DNA from: Flavihumibacter rivuli
GTDB lineage: Bacteria; Bacteroidota; Bacteroidia; Chitinophagales; Chitinophagaceae
Direction: 5' to 3'
DNA: 64,000 nt
Assembly: GCF_018595685.2 (NCBI RefSeq)
Contig: NZ_CP092334.1
Span: 1,082,001 to 1,146,000 of the forward strand
Position numbers and translations under genes: made by a program. A model generated the notes under the pieces. That model was not told the DNA's origin, searched no databases, and worked only from the letters and a program-made list of their open reading frames with translations. Shown piece after piece: positions 17,369-26,170 of this stretch; within the stretch, counting starts at the first letter, position 1, and every line of letters begins with the position of its first letter.

Positions 17369-18457
17369 ATGCACCTTAACCTGTTAAACTATATCTGTTG
17401 CCCGCTATGCCAAGAAAACCTCCAGGTCGGCCAGGTAGCATCTCCAGGGGACACCCTACCACGCATCCAACAGGATAATATCGACTATGCATACCTGTTA
17501 TGTCCTGCCTGTACCATGGTTTACCCGGTCATAGAAGGGGTGCCCAGGATGTTACTGGAAAGTTTTCTTGACCATGAGGGCTACCTTGAAAAAGCAATGA
17601 CCGGTTTCCGGCAACTGAAAATAGTCCTGCTGGAGAGATTTGGTGAAAAGATTCAACAGGCAGCCAAACGCAACAGGCGGTCCAGGCAAAGTTTTACACG
17701 GGAGTGGAAACTACTGGAGAAGGATAATTCATTGAAAGTATGGAATGCTGATCAGCAGGAATTTGAATCCCAACTCTTCAGGGAATTGGGGATAGTACCC
17801 GAAGCACTCAAGGGAAAGAAGATCGTGGATATTGGTTGTGGCCATGGACGTTCATCCAAGATATTGGCAAAAAGCGGCGAACTGGTAATAGGAATGGACC
17901 TTGGCCAAAGTGTGTTGAATGCAGCGAAAACCAATAAAATGGATAACTGCCATTTTATCCAGGGCGACCTGCACCATCCGCCCTTCAAGAACGGCTTCTT
18001 CGATATTGTGTATTCCAGTGGCGTGATCCACCATACCCCAGACACCTATGCTGCCTTTAAAAGTATTGCCCAGCTTACCAGCAGTGGTGGAAGGCTTTGT
18101 ATCTGGATCTACCAGCCCTATGATAACTGGATCCATAAGCTGATGCTTACCGCCAGGAATCTAACGATCCATATTCCGGCAGGCATCCAGTTCTGGACCT
18201 ATTTCTTCTCCCTTCTTCCGATCCATAAAGTAGTCGGGGCCTTGAGGGGAAAGCAGCGCCACTGGAGGGAGATCATGATTGAACAGATGGACATGCTGAG
18301 TCCTGAATTCCGCCATGAACATGAACCGGAGGAGGCGAAGGAATGGTTCCTGAAGCATAATTTTTCGCATATTGCCATCACTTCTTCAGATAAATGGGGA
18401 TTCTCCATGGTAGGGATCAACTATAAACCTTCATCAGAAGCAGCCACTTGCAGATAG
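17369..18457 (+). CDS. SAM-dependent methyltransferase with N-terminal zinc-ribbon (Trm112-like) segment
   Basis: The 362-residue protein opens with a zinc-ribbon-like pair of CxxC motifs (CCPLC at residues about 10-14 and CPAC about 45-48) of the Trm112/YcaR type. A class I methyltransferase domain follows, with SAM motif I VDIGCGHGRS (about 153-162), the acidic loop VIGMDLGQS and motif IV-like FDIVYSSGVIHHTPD. The C-terminal 130 residues include a hydrophobic stretch near 270-290. The target is unknown. Its last codons overlap the start of the double glycosyltransferase gene, which suggests that both modify the same glycan. Confidence 0.85.
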   Translation: MHLNLLNYICCPLCQENLQVGQVASPGDTLPRIQQDNIDYAYLLCPACTMVYPVIEGVPRMLLESFLDHEGYLEKAMTGFRQLKIVLLERFGEKIQQAAKRNRRSRQSFTREWKLLEKDNSLKVWNADQQEFESQLFRELGIVPEALKGKKIVDIGCGHGRSSKILAKSGELVIGMDLGQSVLNAAKTNKMDNCHFIQGDLHHPPFKNGFFDIVYSSGVIHHTPDTYAAFKSIAQLTSSGGRLCIWIYQPYDNWIHKLMLTARNLTIHIPAGIQFWTYFFSLLPIHKVVGALRGKQRHWREIMIEQMDMLSPEFRHEHEPEEAKEWFLKHNFSHIAITSSDKWGFSMVGINYKPSSEAATCR

Positions 18458-20589
18458 CCATTTACGATACCGAGCATTTTGAAGTGACCTATGGCTTTAT
18501 CCGTTTATGGGATAAGCCAGGCAATGCAATCACCATCTTCACTACTTTTCATTGCTATGAAGTGTTGAAGGAAATGCTGGGAAATGACCATCACAAATTC
18601 CGCTGGCAGGTAAGACGGGAGGGCCAGGGTTACGCGGAATTTATAGAAGGCTTTGGCAGGTTCCTTCAACAGCAAACAACTGCACTGGTCATATATACCA
18701 CGATCAGCAATAACCATATCCTGCATGCCAAACTGGTCAGGCAGAACAGGCAATGCAGGTTCGTACTGGTGGTACATGCATTGAATGCTTTGTTCCACAT
18801 GCCCTTCAGGATGAACCTGAGGCATATGGTCCGGAAATGGGGACAGCATCAATTGATGAAAGCCATCCGGGAATTGGCCTTGCTAGAACCGGCGCTCTCA
18901 GGACCTTTGGTCGATCAACTGAAGACCCACTACCGGCTGCATTACCTGCCCGGTGCCGTTTATGAACCGGACAACCATATCCCACCTAGCCCGGGACCAC
19001 TCCGTTTGGTAGTGGCAGGTTCCATAGATAAAGAGAGAAGGGATTATGAAGAAGTCTTTGCCCTTATCGACCAGGCCGAAGCAAGCCAATTACCCTTAGA
19101 ACTAGTTTTGGTTGGCCAGCCAGTAGGTGACTACGGAAAAAGGATCATGGAGAGGGCAAATGCCTGGCAGGGAAAACTCTGTAAGCTAAAAACAATGGGT
19201 GATAGCTTTGTTCCTTTTTCCCAATTCAGGGTAGAGCTGGAGAACGCTGATTTCTTCTTTCTTCCTGTCTGTACGAATTCATTGGCATACGACCATACCC
19301 CAGAAGTATATGGCCAAACCAAGAGTACCGGTAATATCTTTGATGCCATACGCTTTGCCAAACCAATTATCTATCCGTCCCGATTGACAGTACATGCATC
19401 CATGCAGGATAGTGGCATCCGGTATTCCAATATCCCCGACCTGGTCAACCGGTTGGCGGAACTGGTCAGGGAGCCCGGATTAATGGTCCCGTTCAGGGAA
19501 GCCGCCAGGTATAACAGTGACCAATACACGATCTCAAAGCTGTGGGCAATGCTTCCCCTGCTCGACCAACCTCACCAACCCAATCATTTTTTCCTCAGGG
19601 CATTTCACCAGGAAAGCTTTACCCATGGGGGAATAGGCATGCAGGACATTGAGGCTATCCTGGAAAGGGAAGGATGGCAGGGTGTTGAAATACCAGACCA
19701 ACCCGTTCTGGGCCCATTCAATTACTTTAAGCGATGGAGAAGCCTGCAGGCATGGCTTAGGACCATTCCAGCAGGTGCCTGGTTCTTTATCCAGTTTCCA
19801 ACCTATGCCTACCTGCATCGGCGCCTGGCCCTGGAACTAAAAAAGAAAGGGGTAAAGGTGGTGGTACTGGTTGCCGACCTCGATGGGCTAAGGGACCAGG
19901 ACGAGGAAAAGCTTAAGCAAGAACTCAACCAGCTACGGGGATTCGATCATTTCGTTGTGCATAATGAACGAATGCAACAATGGTTGCAGCCGCATTTGCC
20001 CGATGGCAGGCTGAGTTGCCAGGGACCATTTGCCTACCTGGCGGATCCCCAGGTTTCAAAAAGGCCCCAATTGTCGCCGTCCATATGCTTTGCAGGAAAT
20101 CTCGAAAAGGCACCATTCGTACACCAGTTGCAGAGGATCCAGGGAGTGGAGTTCCATATCTATGGGGGAGAAAAGCAACCGGATCAAGTCCCTGGTACAC
20201 CTATTCATTACCATGGAACAGTTCCCCCGCGCACCTTAATAAATAAGCTCCGCGGAAGCTTTGGCCTGGTTTGGGATGGAACAAGTTGTGAAAGACTGGA
20301 AGGGGGATATGGCCGTTACCTGGAGATCAACTTCCCCCATAAATTATCCCTTTATATCCTGGCCGGCTTGCCCATCCTGGCACCGGCTGGAACAGCCACG
20401 GGGGATTTCGTTGAAGCTAAAAAAATTGGCCTGGTCATCCGTTCACTGAACGAGATCCCAGGCCTGATCAATACTCTATCAGCAGAGAACTATTCCTTGA
20501 TGCAGGAAAACCTGCTGGGCTTGGTTCCATCCATCCTTAGCGGCACAGGGTTACTGAAGGCACTGGAAGAATTGAAAGAACCCGGATAG
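18448..20589 (+). CDS. Two-domain glycosyltransferase (two GT-B-like halves), surface glycan synthesis
   Basis: The 713-residue cytoplasmic protein probably starts at TTG 18448, overlapping the methyltransferase gene by 10 bases; the next ATG falls inside conserved sequence. The N-terminal half (about 1-385) has GT-B-like features: LRLVVAGSIDKERRDYEEVF, ELVLVGQPVG, a segment with LPVCTNS and IFDAIRFAKPIIYPS. The C-terminal half (about 392-713) resembles the Gtf3/galactofuranosyltransferase-like group: GIGMQDIEAILEREGW, FFIQFPTYAYLHRRLALELK, VVVLVADLDGLRD, a late segment with GLVWDGTS and LSLYILAGLPILAP. It may transfer two sugars in succession. Donor and acceptor cannot be told from sequence. 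Confidence 0.75.
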   Translation: MQIAIYDTEHFEVTYGFIRLWDKPGNAITIFTTFHCYEVLKEMLGNDHHKFRWQVRREGQGYAEFIEGFGRFLQQQTTALVIYTTISNNHILHAKLVRQNRQCRFVLVVHALNALFHMPFRMNLRHMVRKWGQHQLMKAIRELALLEPALSGPLVDQLKTHYRLHYLPGAVYEPDNHIPPSPGPLRLVVAGSIDKERRDYEEVFALIDQAEASQLPLELVLVGQPVGDYGKRIMERANAWQGKLCKLKTMGDSFVPFSQFRVELENADFFFLPVCTNSLAYDHTPEVYGQTKSTGNIFDAIRFAKPIIYPSRLTVHASMQDSGIRYSNIPDLVNRLAELVREPGLMVPFREAARYNSDQYTISKLWAMLPLLDQPHQPNHFFLRAFHQESFTHGGIGMQDIEAILEREGWQGVEIPDQPVLGPFNYFKRWRSLQAWLRTIPAGAWFFIQFPTYAYLHRRLALELKKKGVKVVVLVADLDGLRDQDEEKLKQELNQLRGFDHFVVHNERMQQWLQPHLPDGRLSCQGPFAYLADPQVSKRPQLSPSICFAGNLEKAPFVHQLQRIQGVEFHIYGGEKQPDQVPGTPIHYHGTVPPRTLINKLRGSFGLVWDGTSCERLEGGYGRYLEINFPHKLSLYILAGLPILAPAGTATGDFVEAKKIGLVIRSLNEIPGLINTLSAENYSLMQENLLGLVPSILSGTGLLKALEELKEPG

Positions 20590-20594
20590 GTCAA

Positions 20595-20849
20595 TTAGTT
20601 TTTGAGTTTATTTACCAAACTGATGTATTGTTCCTTGGCAGCATCCTGGCTGGTACCTTTCAGGGCACTCCAGGCTTCATACTTGGCCTTGGCTACAAAG
20701 TCGAACATGTTGGGTGCTTCGCCATTCACATCACCTTCTGTGGCCTGCTTGTACAAAGAATACAATTGCAGCAATGTCTCATTACTTGGGCGCTCACTCA
20801 GGGCTTTACTGTCTGCAACTGCCGCTTCAAACTGTTGTTGTAAATCCAT
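20595..20849 (-). CDS. Acyl-CoA-binding protein
   Basis: The 84-residue protein starts at ATG 20849; longer upstream reading frames would run into lepA and have no homology. It matches the ACBP four-helix bundle along its whole length: the segment SNETLLQLYSLYKQATEGDV, with the family's YxxYKQA core, then KAKYEAWSALKGTSQDAAKE and YISLVNKL. ACBPs bind medium- and long-chain acyl-CoA esters and buffer the cytoplasmic pool. They are common in eukaryotes and scattered in bacteria, including Bacteroidota. The gene converges on the glycosyltransferase gene with 5 bases between stops. Confidence 0.95.
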   Translation of the reverse strand: MDLQQQFEAAVADSKALSERPSNETLLQLYSLYKQATEGDVNGEAPNMFDFVAKAKYEAWSALKGTSQDAAKEQYISLVNKLKN

Positions 20850-20860
20850 ATCCAGAAAAA

Positions 20861-20884
20861 AATTTGCTGCGAAAGTAGCAAATT
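20861..20884. promoter_or_regulatory. Inverted repeat over the predicted ACBP promoter
   Basis: AATTTGCT (20861-20868) and AGCAAATT (20877-20884) flank an 8-base spacer. Read on the minus strand, the end of one arm and the spacer contain TACTTTCG, one mismatch from TAnnTTTG, so the repeat could be an operator overlapping the -7 box. It starts 12 bases upstream of the ACBP start. Confidence 0.35.
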
Positions 20885-21055
20885 TCGGCTGCGTTTTCCA
20901 GTTGAAATAACCTGCATCGCCCCCCAACTTCGGGTCCCCGCCCTTTAAGACCAGTGTTGCAGCCTCTAAAACGACAAATAAACCACTGTTTACTAGCCAG
21001 TTAAACATTATCCCTACAAGTTTGACAACAGCGCCAAAAGCTGGTGGCTTTTCGC

Positions 21056-21063
21056 TACTTTTG
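21056..21063 (+). promoter_or_regulatory. -7 promoter element of lepA
   Basis: TACTTTTG is an exact TAnnTTTG match; the predicted start near 21067 gives a leader of about 20 bases. Confidence 0.5.
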
Positions 21064-21086
21064 CAGCGCAAATCGTAACGACGCAG

Positions 21087-22880
21087 ATGAAGAATATCAG
21101 GAATTTTTGCATAATCGCGCACATTGACCACGGGAAGAGTACTTTGGCAGACAGGCTTTTGCAATCTACCAATACTATTAGTGAACGTGACATGATGGAC
21201 CAGGTACTGGATGATATGGACCTTGAAAGGGAGAAGGGTATCACCATTAAGAGCCATGCCATCCAGATCAATTATAAACATACTGATGGCCAGGAATATA
21301 TCCTGAACCTGATCGACACCCCGGGACACGTTGACTTCAGTTATGAGGTAAGCCGTGCCCTGGCCGCCTGCGAAGGCGCGCTCTTGCTGGTTGATGCCGC
21401 ACAGGGTATACAGGCACAGACCATATCCAACCTCTACCTTGCCATTGACAACGACCTGGAGATCATCCCGGTGATCAATAAGATCGACATGGAAGGGGCC
21501 ATGATCGAGGAGGTGAAAGACCAGATCATTGAACTGATCGGTTGCAAGCCAGAGGATATCCTGCTGGCCAGCGGCCGTACTGGTCTGGGTGTTGACAAGA
21601 TCCTGGAGGCTATTGTTAGCCGGATCCCTTCACCGGAAGGAGATCCCCAGGCACCACTGCAGGCCTTGATCTTCGACAGTGTGTTCAACAGTTTCCGTGG
21701 TATCATTGTGTATTTCCGGATCATGAATGGTACCCTAAGGAAGGGTGATAAGGTTAAGTTCGTTTCCACCGGCCAGGAGTACGAGGCTGACGAGGTAGGA
21801 ATCCTTAAACTTAAAATGACCGAGCGTAAGGAAGTGAGCTGCGGTGATGTAGGTTATATCATCACCGGCATCAAGAATGCCAAGGAAATCAAGGTAGGTG
21901 ATACCATTACACTTGCCAATAATGATAATCCTTTGGCCATCCAGGGCTTTGAAGAAGTAAAGCCGATGGTATTTGCAGGTATCTTCCCGGTAGTGACCGA
22001 TGATTTCGAGGAACTGCGCGAGTGCATGGACAAACTGCAGTTGAATGATGCCTCCCTGACCTATGAACTGGAAACCTCACAGGCCCTTGGCTTCGGTTTC
22101 CGATGCGGGTTCCTTGGCATGCTGCACATGGAGATCATCCAGGAACGCCTGGAAAGGGAATTCAACCAAACCGTGATCACCACTGTACCAAACGTAAGTT
22201 TCATTGCCTATACCAGCAAGGGCGAGAAAGTGATCGTGAACAACCCTTCAGAAATGCCCGATCCCAGCCGGATCGATCGTATTGAAGAACCCTATATCAA
22301 GGCACAGATCATCACCAAGCCGGAGTATATCGGTAATATCATGACCCTTTGCCTGGGCAAGCGGGGTATCCTGATCAACCAGAGCTACCTCACCCAAACC
22401 AGGGTAGAGTTGATCTTTGAATTACCATTGACCGAGATCGTATTCGACTTTTACGATAAACTGAAGAGCCAGACCCGTGGGTATGCCTCCTTCGACTACC
22501 ATCCCATAGGTTACCGTGAGGCCGATATCGTAAAAATGGATATCCTGTTGAATGCTGAAAAAGTGGATGCGCTGAGCGCCCTGATCCACCGAAGCAGGGC
22601 CAATGAATTCGGCAGGAAGCTTTGCGAGAAGCTGAAGGACCTGCTTCCCCGCCAGCAATTCCTTATCGCCATCCAGGCTGCAATCGGTGCCAAGATCGTT
22701 GCGCGTGAGAACATCAGTGCCATGCGTAAGGATGTAACGGCAAAATGTTACGGAGGTGATGTTAGCCGTAAGCGTAAACTCCTGGAAAAGCAGAAGGAAG
22801 GTAAGAAGCGGATGCGCCAGATCGGTTCTGTAGAAGTGCCCCAGGAAGCATTCCTCGCCGTATTGAAACTTGACGATTAA
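21087..22880 (+). CDS. lepA: Elongation factor 4 (LepA)
   Basis: The 597-residue translational GTPase acts on the ribosome; it back-translocates stalled complexes in vitro and assists 30S biogenesis in E. coli. The G motifs are intact: AHIDHGKST (residues 11-19), [12 protein letters not shown] (G3) and NKIDMEGA (G4). The EF4-specific C-terminal domain is present, with [20 protein letters not shown] and [20 protein letters not shown], and a basic end ([20 protein letters not shown]). Length and start are normal. It is transcribed alone, ending at the hairpin at 22907. Confidence 0.98.
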   Translation: MKNIRNFCIIAHIDHGKSTLADRLLQSTNTISERDMMDQVLDDMDLEREKGITIKSHAIQINYKHTDGQEYILNLIDTPGHVDFSYEVSRALAACEGALLLVDAAQGIQAQTISNLYLAIDNDLEIIPVINKIDMEGAMIEEVKDQIIELIGCKPEDILLASGRTGLGVDKILEAIVSRIPSPEGDPQAPLQALIFDSVFNSFRGIIVYFRIMNGTLRKGDKVKFVSTGQEYEADEVGILKLKMTERKEVSCGDVGYIITGIKNAKEIKVGDTITLANNDNPLAIQGFEEVKPMVFAGIFPVVTDDFEELRECMDKLQLNDASLTYELETSQALGFGFRCGFLGMLHMEIIQERLEREFNQTVITTVPNVSFIAYTSKGEKVIVNNPSEMPDPSRIDRIEEPYIKAQIITKPEYIGNIMTLCLGKRGILINQSYLTQTRVELIFELPLTEIVFDFYDKLKSQTRGYASFDYHPIGYREADIVKMDILLNAEKVDALSALIHRSRANEFGRKLCEKLKDLLPRQQFLIAIQAAIGAKIVARENISAMRKDVTAKCYGGDVSRKRKLLEKQKEGKKRMRQIGSVEVPQEAFLAVLKLDD

Positions 22881-22906
22881 TCCTTCATAAGGAAGAAATA
22901 TATAAT

Positions 22907-22946
22907 GGCCGGGTTGGAACAATTAGATCCAATCCGGCCTTTCCTT
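22907..22946. terminator. Terminator hairpin between lepA and the flippase gene
   Basis: GGCCGGGTTGGA (22907-22918) and TCCAATCCGGCC (22928-22939) form a 12-bp stem, one G-T pair, followed on the plus strand by a pyrimidine run TTTCCTTT. It may serve both convergent genes. Confidence 0.75.
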
Positions 22947-22961
22947 TAACGGTCAGCTGCT

Positions 22962-24443
22962 TTACTGATCCAATTCCATCGACCTTTTACCGCTTAGCTT
23001 ATCCCTTACCAATACCAGGAGCCCGGTCCAGAAACCATTGCGGAAGATGACCAACTGCAGAAGGGCATAGCCTGCTCCAAATACCAATACCCCACTTACC
23101 AATTGCAGGAAGGGCATATCGGTAATGATAAAGGCAACCTGCGCTGCCAACAGGGCAACTGGGAAAGATGATGCAGCAAATACAAACTCCCTTAACAAGG
23201 CTGTACCAAAATGAAAATACCGTCTCGAAAAATAGATGCCAGCGACCAATACCATAAACTCCACGATCACAACGGAAACAGCTGCACCGGTTGTGAAATA
23301 GAGGGGGATAAGGAGAAGGTTCAATAAAAGGGAAATTATCGAGGCAGACAAATAGAGCAATGCCAATAACTTCTCCCTATGGTGCACCAGTAAAACCTGG
23401 ATTGTAAAGAAATCGTGCAGGGGTACCACCACCCATAAAAGGGCAAAGATCCGTAACAGGACCACTGATGGGAGATAGGCCTTCCCGGACACGAAGAAGA
23501 TTATGGGCTGGGCGAAACAAAAGATCAGGGCTGCAATGGGCAGGCTGAAATGAATGGTCATTTTTACGCTTTGCTCCTGCAGGTTACGATCCACTTCGGT
23601 GCGGAAGAGCCGAACGAAGAATACGATGGAAGCCCCGACAAAAACGTTCATGCTTAACCGAACGATCTTAGCCGCAACGGTATAATGTCCCAGGTCAGCC
23701 ACCTTACCGATCCTTGCCAGTAAGATGGTATCCCAACTAAAATACAAGGCACTCAATACTCCGATTGCGGCAAAGGGGAACATAGATCTGATGAGGTCCC
23801 TGAACAGGGCAGGGTCCCATTTCCAATGGGGAAATAAATCCCTGATATTCCAGATACTGCTCAGTGCAATGAGGGAATAGTTGAATGTACTGATCAGGAT
23901 ATAAATGATGAGGTCATCTGCTTTTTTTACAAATAGGAGTGATCCTACCAAAATGAACACCCTAAGGAAGAAGGTCCTGAGCATGAGGAAGCGGAACCTT
24001 TCCTGGGATTGAAAATACCAATCCAGGTGCACCATATAGATCAGCATGATGTAGGCATACAGAAAGGTGATCTGCCTGCTTCCAATGGGTATCGCCTTAT
24101 TCAGGACATAAAGGAGGTAAACCACCACCCCGGCCATGGCCATCAGTAGATTGATCAGCAGCAAATGCAATACCCTGTTGGCCTGTGCGGTATCACCGAT
24201 GGCAGACTTACTAAGCAACCTCAACCCGAAAAAGTTTACACCGAAGGCAGCCCACACACTAACCACCAGCAACATGGATTCGTAAAAACCGATCACACCA
24301 TAGCCGGCCGGCCCCAATACCCTTGTGGTATAGGGAAATAGAATGAGCGGGAATATAATATTGAAGGCGGTATTGGCGTATTGCAACACCAGGTACCGCA
24401 AGGGCAATGCAGTAGTTGTTGGTATGGGATTCTCTTCAGGCAA
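22962..24443 (-). CDS. Polysaccharide flippase, Wzx/MATE-like (oligosaccharide flippase family)
   Basis: The 493-residue integral membrane protein has about 14 helices and the family N-terminus YANTAFNIIFPLILFPYTTR with RVLGPAGYGVIGFYESML. Wzx proteins move undecaprenyl-linked oligosaccharides from the cytoplasmic to the periplasmic face. The best start is TTG 24443, 11 bases after the previous gene's stop; no ATG occurs before the first conserved residues. It is the last gene of the leftward surface-glycan run. The glycosyltransferases upstream on the same strand fit such a role. Confidence 0.88.
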   Translation of the reverse strand: MPEENPIPTTTALPLRYLVLQYANTAFNIIFPLILFPYTTRVLGPAGYGVIGFYESMLLVVSVWAAFGVNFFGLRLLSKSAIGDTAQANRVLHLLLINLLMAMAGVVVYLLYVLNKAIPIGSRQITFLYAYIMLIYMVHLDWYFQSQERFRFLMLRTFFLRVFILVGSLLFVKKADDLIIYILISTFNYSLIALSSIWNIRDLFPHWKWDPALFRDLIRSMFPFAAIGVLSALYFSWDTILLARIGKVADLGHYTVAAKIVRLSMNVFVGASIVFFVRLFRTEVDRNLQEQSVKMTIHFSLPIAALIFCFAQPIIFFVSGKAYLPSVVLLRIFALLWVVVPLHDFFTIQVLLVHHREKLLALLYLSASIISLLLNLLLIPLYFTTGAAVSVVIVEFMVLVAGIYFSRRYFHFGTALLREFVFAASSFPVALLAAQVAFIITDMPFLQLVSGVLVFGAGYALLQLVIFRNGFWTGLLVLVRDKLSGKRSMELDQ

Positions 24444-24454
24444 ATGATGGTTGG

Positions 24455-25483
24455 TTATTGCTCCCCTCCGGGCTTTTTCGGCTTTGGTTTCTCCTTGGCC
24501 TTTTCGTCATTCTTACGGGAACGTTCTTCCAGCTTCTTTTCGTCAATATTGCCATCCTTGTCCCTGATCGCATCTTCAGCAGGCGCATTACCCAGCAGTG
24601 GATCTATGTTCTTGAACTGGTCGGGAACATAATCAAAAACCTTGGGAACATGTACCCATTTACCATTCTTCCATTGGAAACCTTCGAAGTCCCCATCCGG
24701 AACATAGGTTTCCCTTCTTTGGGGTTCCTCCGATTCAGAGATCAGGTGATCAAAAATGATCATGTCCATCTCACTATTGTAATTGAAGGTAGTGGAGGCT
24801 TCCTTCTTGTACTCGATATTGAACCTGTTCAGCACCAGGTTGGATTTAAGGGTGTCCGGACGATAACTAATGAAAGGCCCGCCGAACATAGGTTCACCTG
24901 TCCTGTCATCAAAACTCAACACCTCCATCCATTTACGGTTACTGCTTATCGTATACCCATCAAAACCCAGCAGGGTATAATATTGCTTTCCATTGTACTC
25001 CTTCTGGATCACCTTGTAATAGATGGCCCCTATCCAGTTCCTCCTTGTACGGACAGAATCCAGTGGTTTATTGGTGAACATGGAGGCGTCGAACAAGGGA
25101 TAAAGTTTCAGGGAACCATCGGGCGTCCTGACCTGTATGGCACCCTTCTGGTAATAAAAGTATTCGTCCTTTTTCAGCTGCCAGGTAAATACCCGGAAAC
25201 TGCTATCGGGTGCATATAACCTTGAAACGGTTTGTAGCGAATCGAAAGGATATTGAAAGGAATGCTTAACCTGAAGGCCCCTCACCAGGGTCCTGACAAA
25301 ATTACTATCAGCCATGAAGCGCTTGCCTGCAGCAACGGCATTGATCATGCTGTCGGCATAGATCCTCAGGGAATCTTCCCGCTGCCTGAGTTCCTTCAAA
25401 GCCTGCGGGGCTAGTAAGGAAGACTGTGCAGATAAATTACCTGCTGACAAACCCAGGACCAACCAAATCAAGAGTCTTTTCAT
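24455..25483 (-). CDS. Secreted protein of unknown function with charged C-terminal tail
   Basis: The 342-residue protein starts at ATG 25483, giving a good signal peptide (MKRLLIWLVLGLSAGNLSAQ); an in-frame ATG at 25498 adds five residues. The mature part, rich in aromatic residues and Asp/Lys, includes YYQKGAIQVRTPDGSLKLYP, YNGKQYYTLLGFDGYTISSN and KEASTTFNYNSEMDMIIFDH. It ends in a low-complexity tail of Lys, Glu and Pro (about 35 residues, KAKEKPKPKKPGGEQ). I do not recognise the family, although the sequence looks like a conserved Bacteroidota periplasmic or outer-membrane-associated protein. It lies just upstream of the flippase and is likely co-transcribed with it. Confidence 0.75.
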   Translation of the reverse strand: MKRLLIWLVLGLSAGNLSAQSSLLAPQALKELRQREDSLRIYADSMINAVAAGKRFMADSNFVRTLVRGLQVKHSFQYPFDSLQTVSRLYAPDSSFRVFTWQLKKDEYFYYQKGAIQVRTPDGSLKLYPLFDASMFTNKPLDSVRTRRNWIGAIYYKVIQKEYNGKQYYTLLGFDGYTISSNRKWMEVLSFDDRTGEPMFGGPFISYRPDTLKSNLVLNRFNIEYKKEASTTFNYNSEMDMIIFDHLISESEEPQRRETYVPDGDFEGFQWKNGKWVHVPKVFDYVPDQFKNIDPLLGNAPAEDAIRDKDGNIDEKKLEERSRKNDEKAKEKPKPKKPGGEQ

Positions 25484-25551
25484 AAACGGAATAAACATGA
25501 AGTTAATACATTGGCCTATACTGGCTTCAACGTATGGTAATCTATTAAATT

Positions 25552-26109
25552 TTATGCCTGCGGCAATGCTTCTGCGAAATTTAACAGGCTCTTAAAGGCC
25601 AGGTCAATAGCAGGATGGGGGATTTCCTGGTTGGGCCTGGTTGTTTGCAGGAAAACGGTATGCATGCCGGCATTGCGGCCAAATTCCATATCACTGATAT
25701 TGTTGCCCACCATGATAGACCTGGAGAAATCGATACCCGGGAAATCCTGCGCGGCTAGATAGGCCATTCCTGGCTGCGGTTTACGGTTGGGATGCCCATT
25801 GTCAAGGGAAGAGCAGAAGTAAATCCCATCAATATGGGCGTCAACCCCGGCAAGTTCCTCCTTCATGCGCATATGAATGTCGTGGAGGTCGGCTTCCGTC
25901 ATCAGGCCTTTTTCGATTCCCCTTTGATTGGTGACAATGATGATGTATTTGAAAAGCTTACTGAATTTGCCCAGTGCTTCCTTTACCCCTTCATAGAACA
26001 CGAACTCATCCCAGTGATAGATATAATCATTTTCCTTCTCGTAATTGATCACACCATCGCGATCAAGGAAAAGGGTCCAGTTTTGGTCTATTGCGTTGAG
26101 GTCCAGCAT
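25552..26109 (-). CDS. HAD-IIIA phosphatase, GmhB-like
   Basis: The 185-residue protein starts at ATG 26109; an upstream extension would overlap gmhA and has no homology. The HAD motifs are intact: LFLDRDGVIN (Asp16, Asp18), VTNQRGIEKG (motif II), KPQPGM (Lys of motif III) and VGNNISDMEFGRNAG (motif IV). Overall layout follows GmhB, which removes the 7-phosphate from heptose 1,7-bisphosphate in LPS-core precursor synthesis. Three of the four zinc ligands of E. coli GmhB are missing: only Cys in IYFCSS remains, and HPNRKP has none. The substrate may therefore differ. It lies next to the GmhA-like gene. Confidence 0.85.
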   Translation of the reverse strand: MLDLNAIDQNWTLFLDRDGVINYEKENDYIYHWDEFVFYEGVKEALGKFSKLFKYIIIVTNQRGIEKGLMTEADLHDIHMRMKEELAGVDAHIDGIYFCSSLDNGHPNRKPQPGMAYLAAQDFPGIDFSRSIMVGNNISDMEFGRNAGMHTVFLQTTRPNQEIPHPAIDLAFKSLLNFAEALPQA

Positions 26110-26170
26110 TGATCTTGCTTGAAAGTATATACAGGGTAAACAGGGTATTGACAGTATCCGTGATATCCGC

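Noticed and set aside
20850..21329. Upstream extension of the acyl-CoA-binding protein frame
   Set aside because: It would overlap lepA and has no homology; the ACBP domain begins exactly at ATG 20849.
24416..25219. Rightward 267-codon frame opposite the secreted unknown protein
   Set aside because: The leftward gene has a signal peptide and operon context; the rightward frame has neither.
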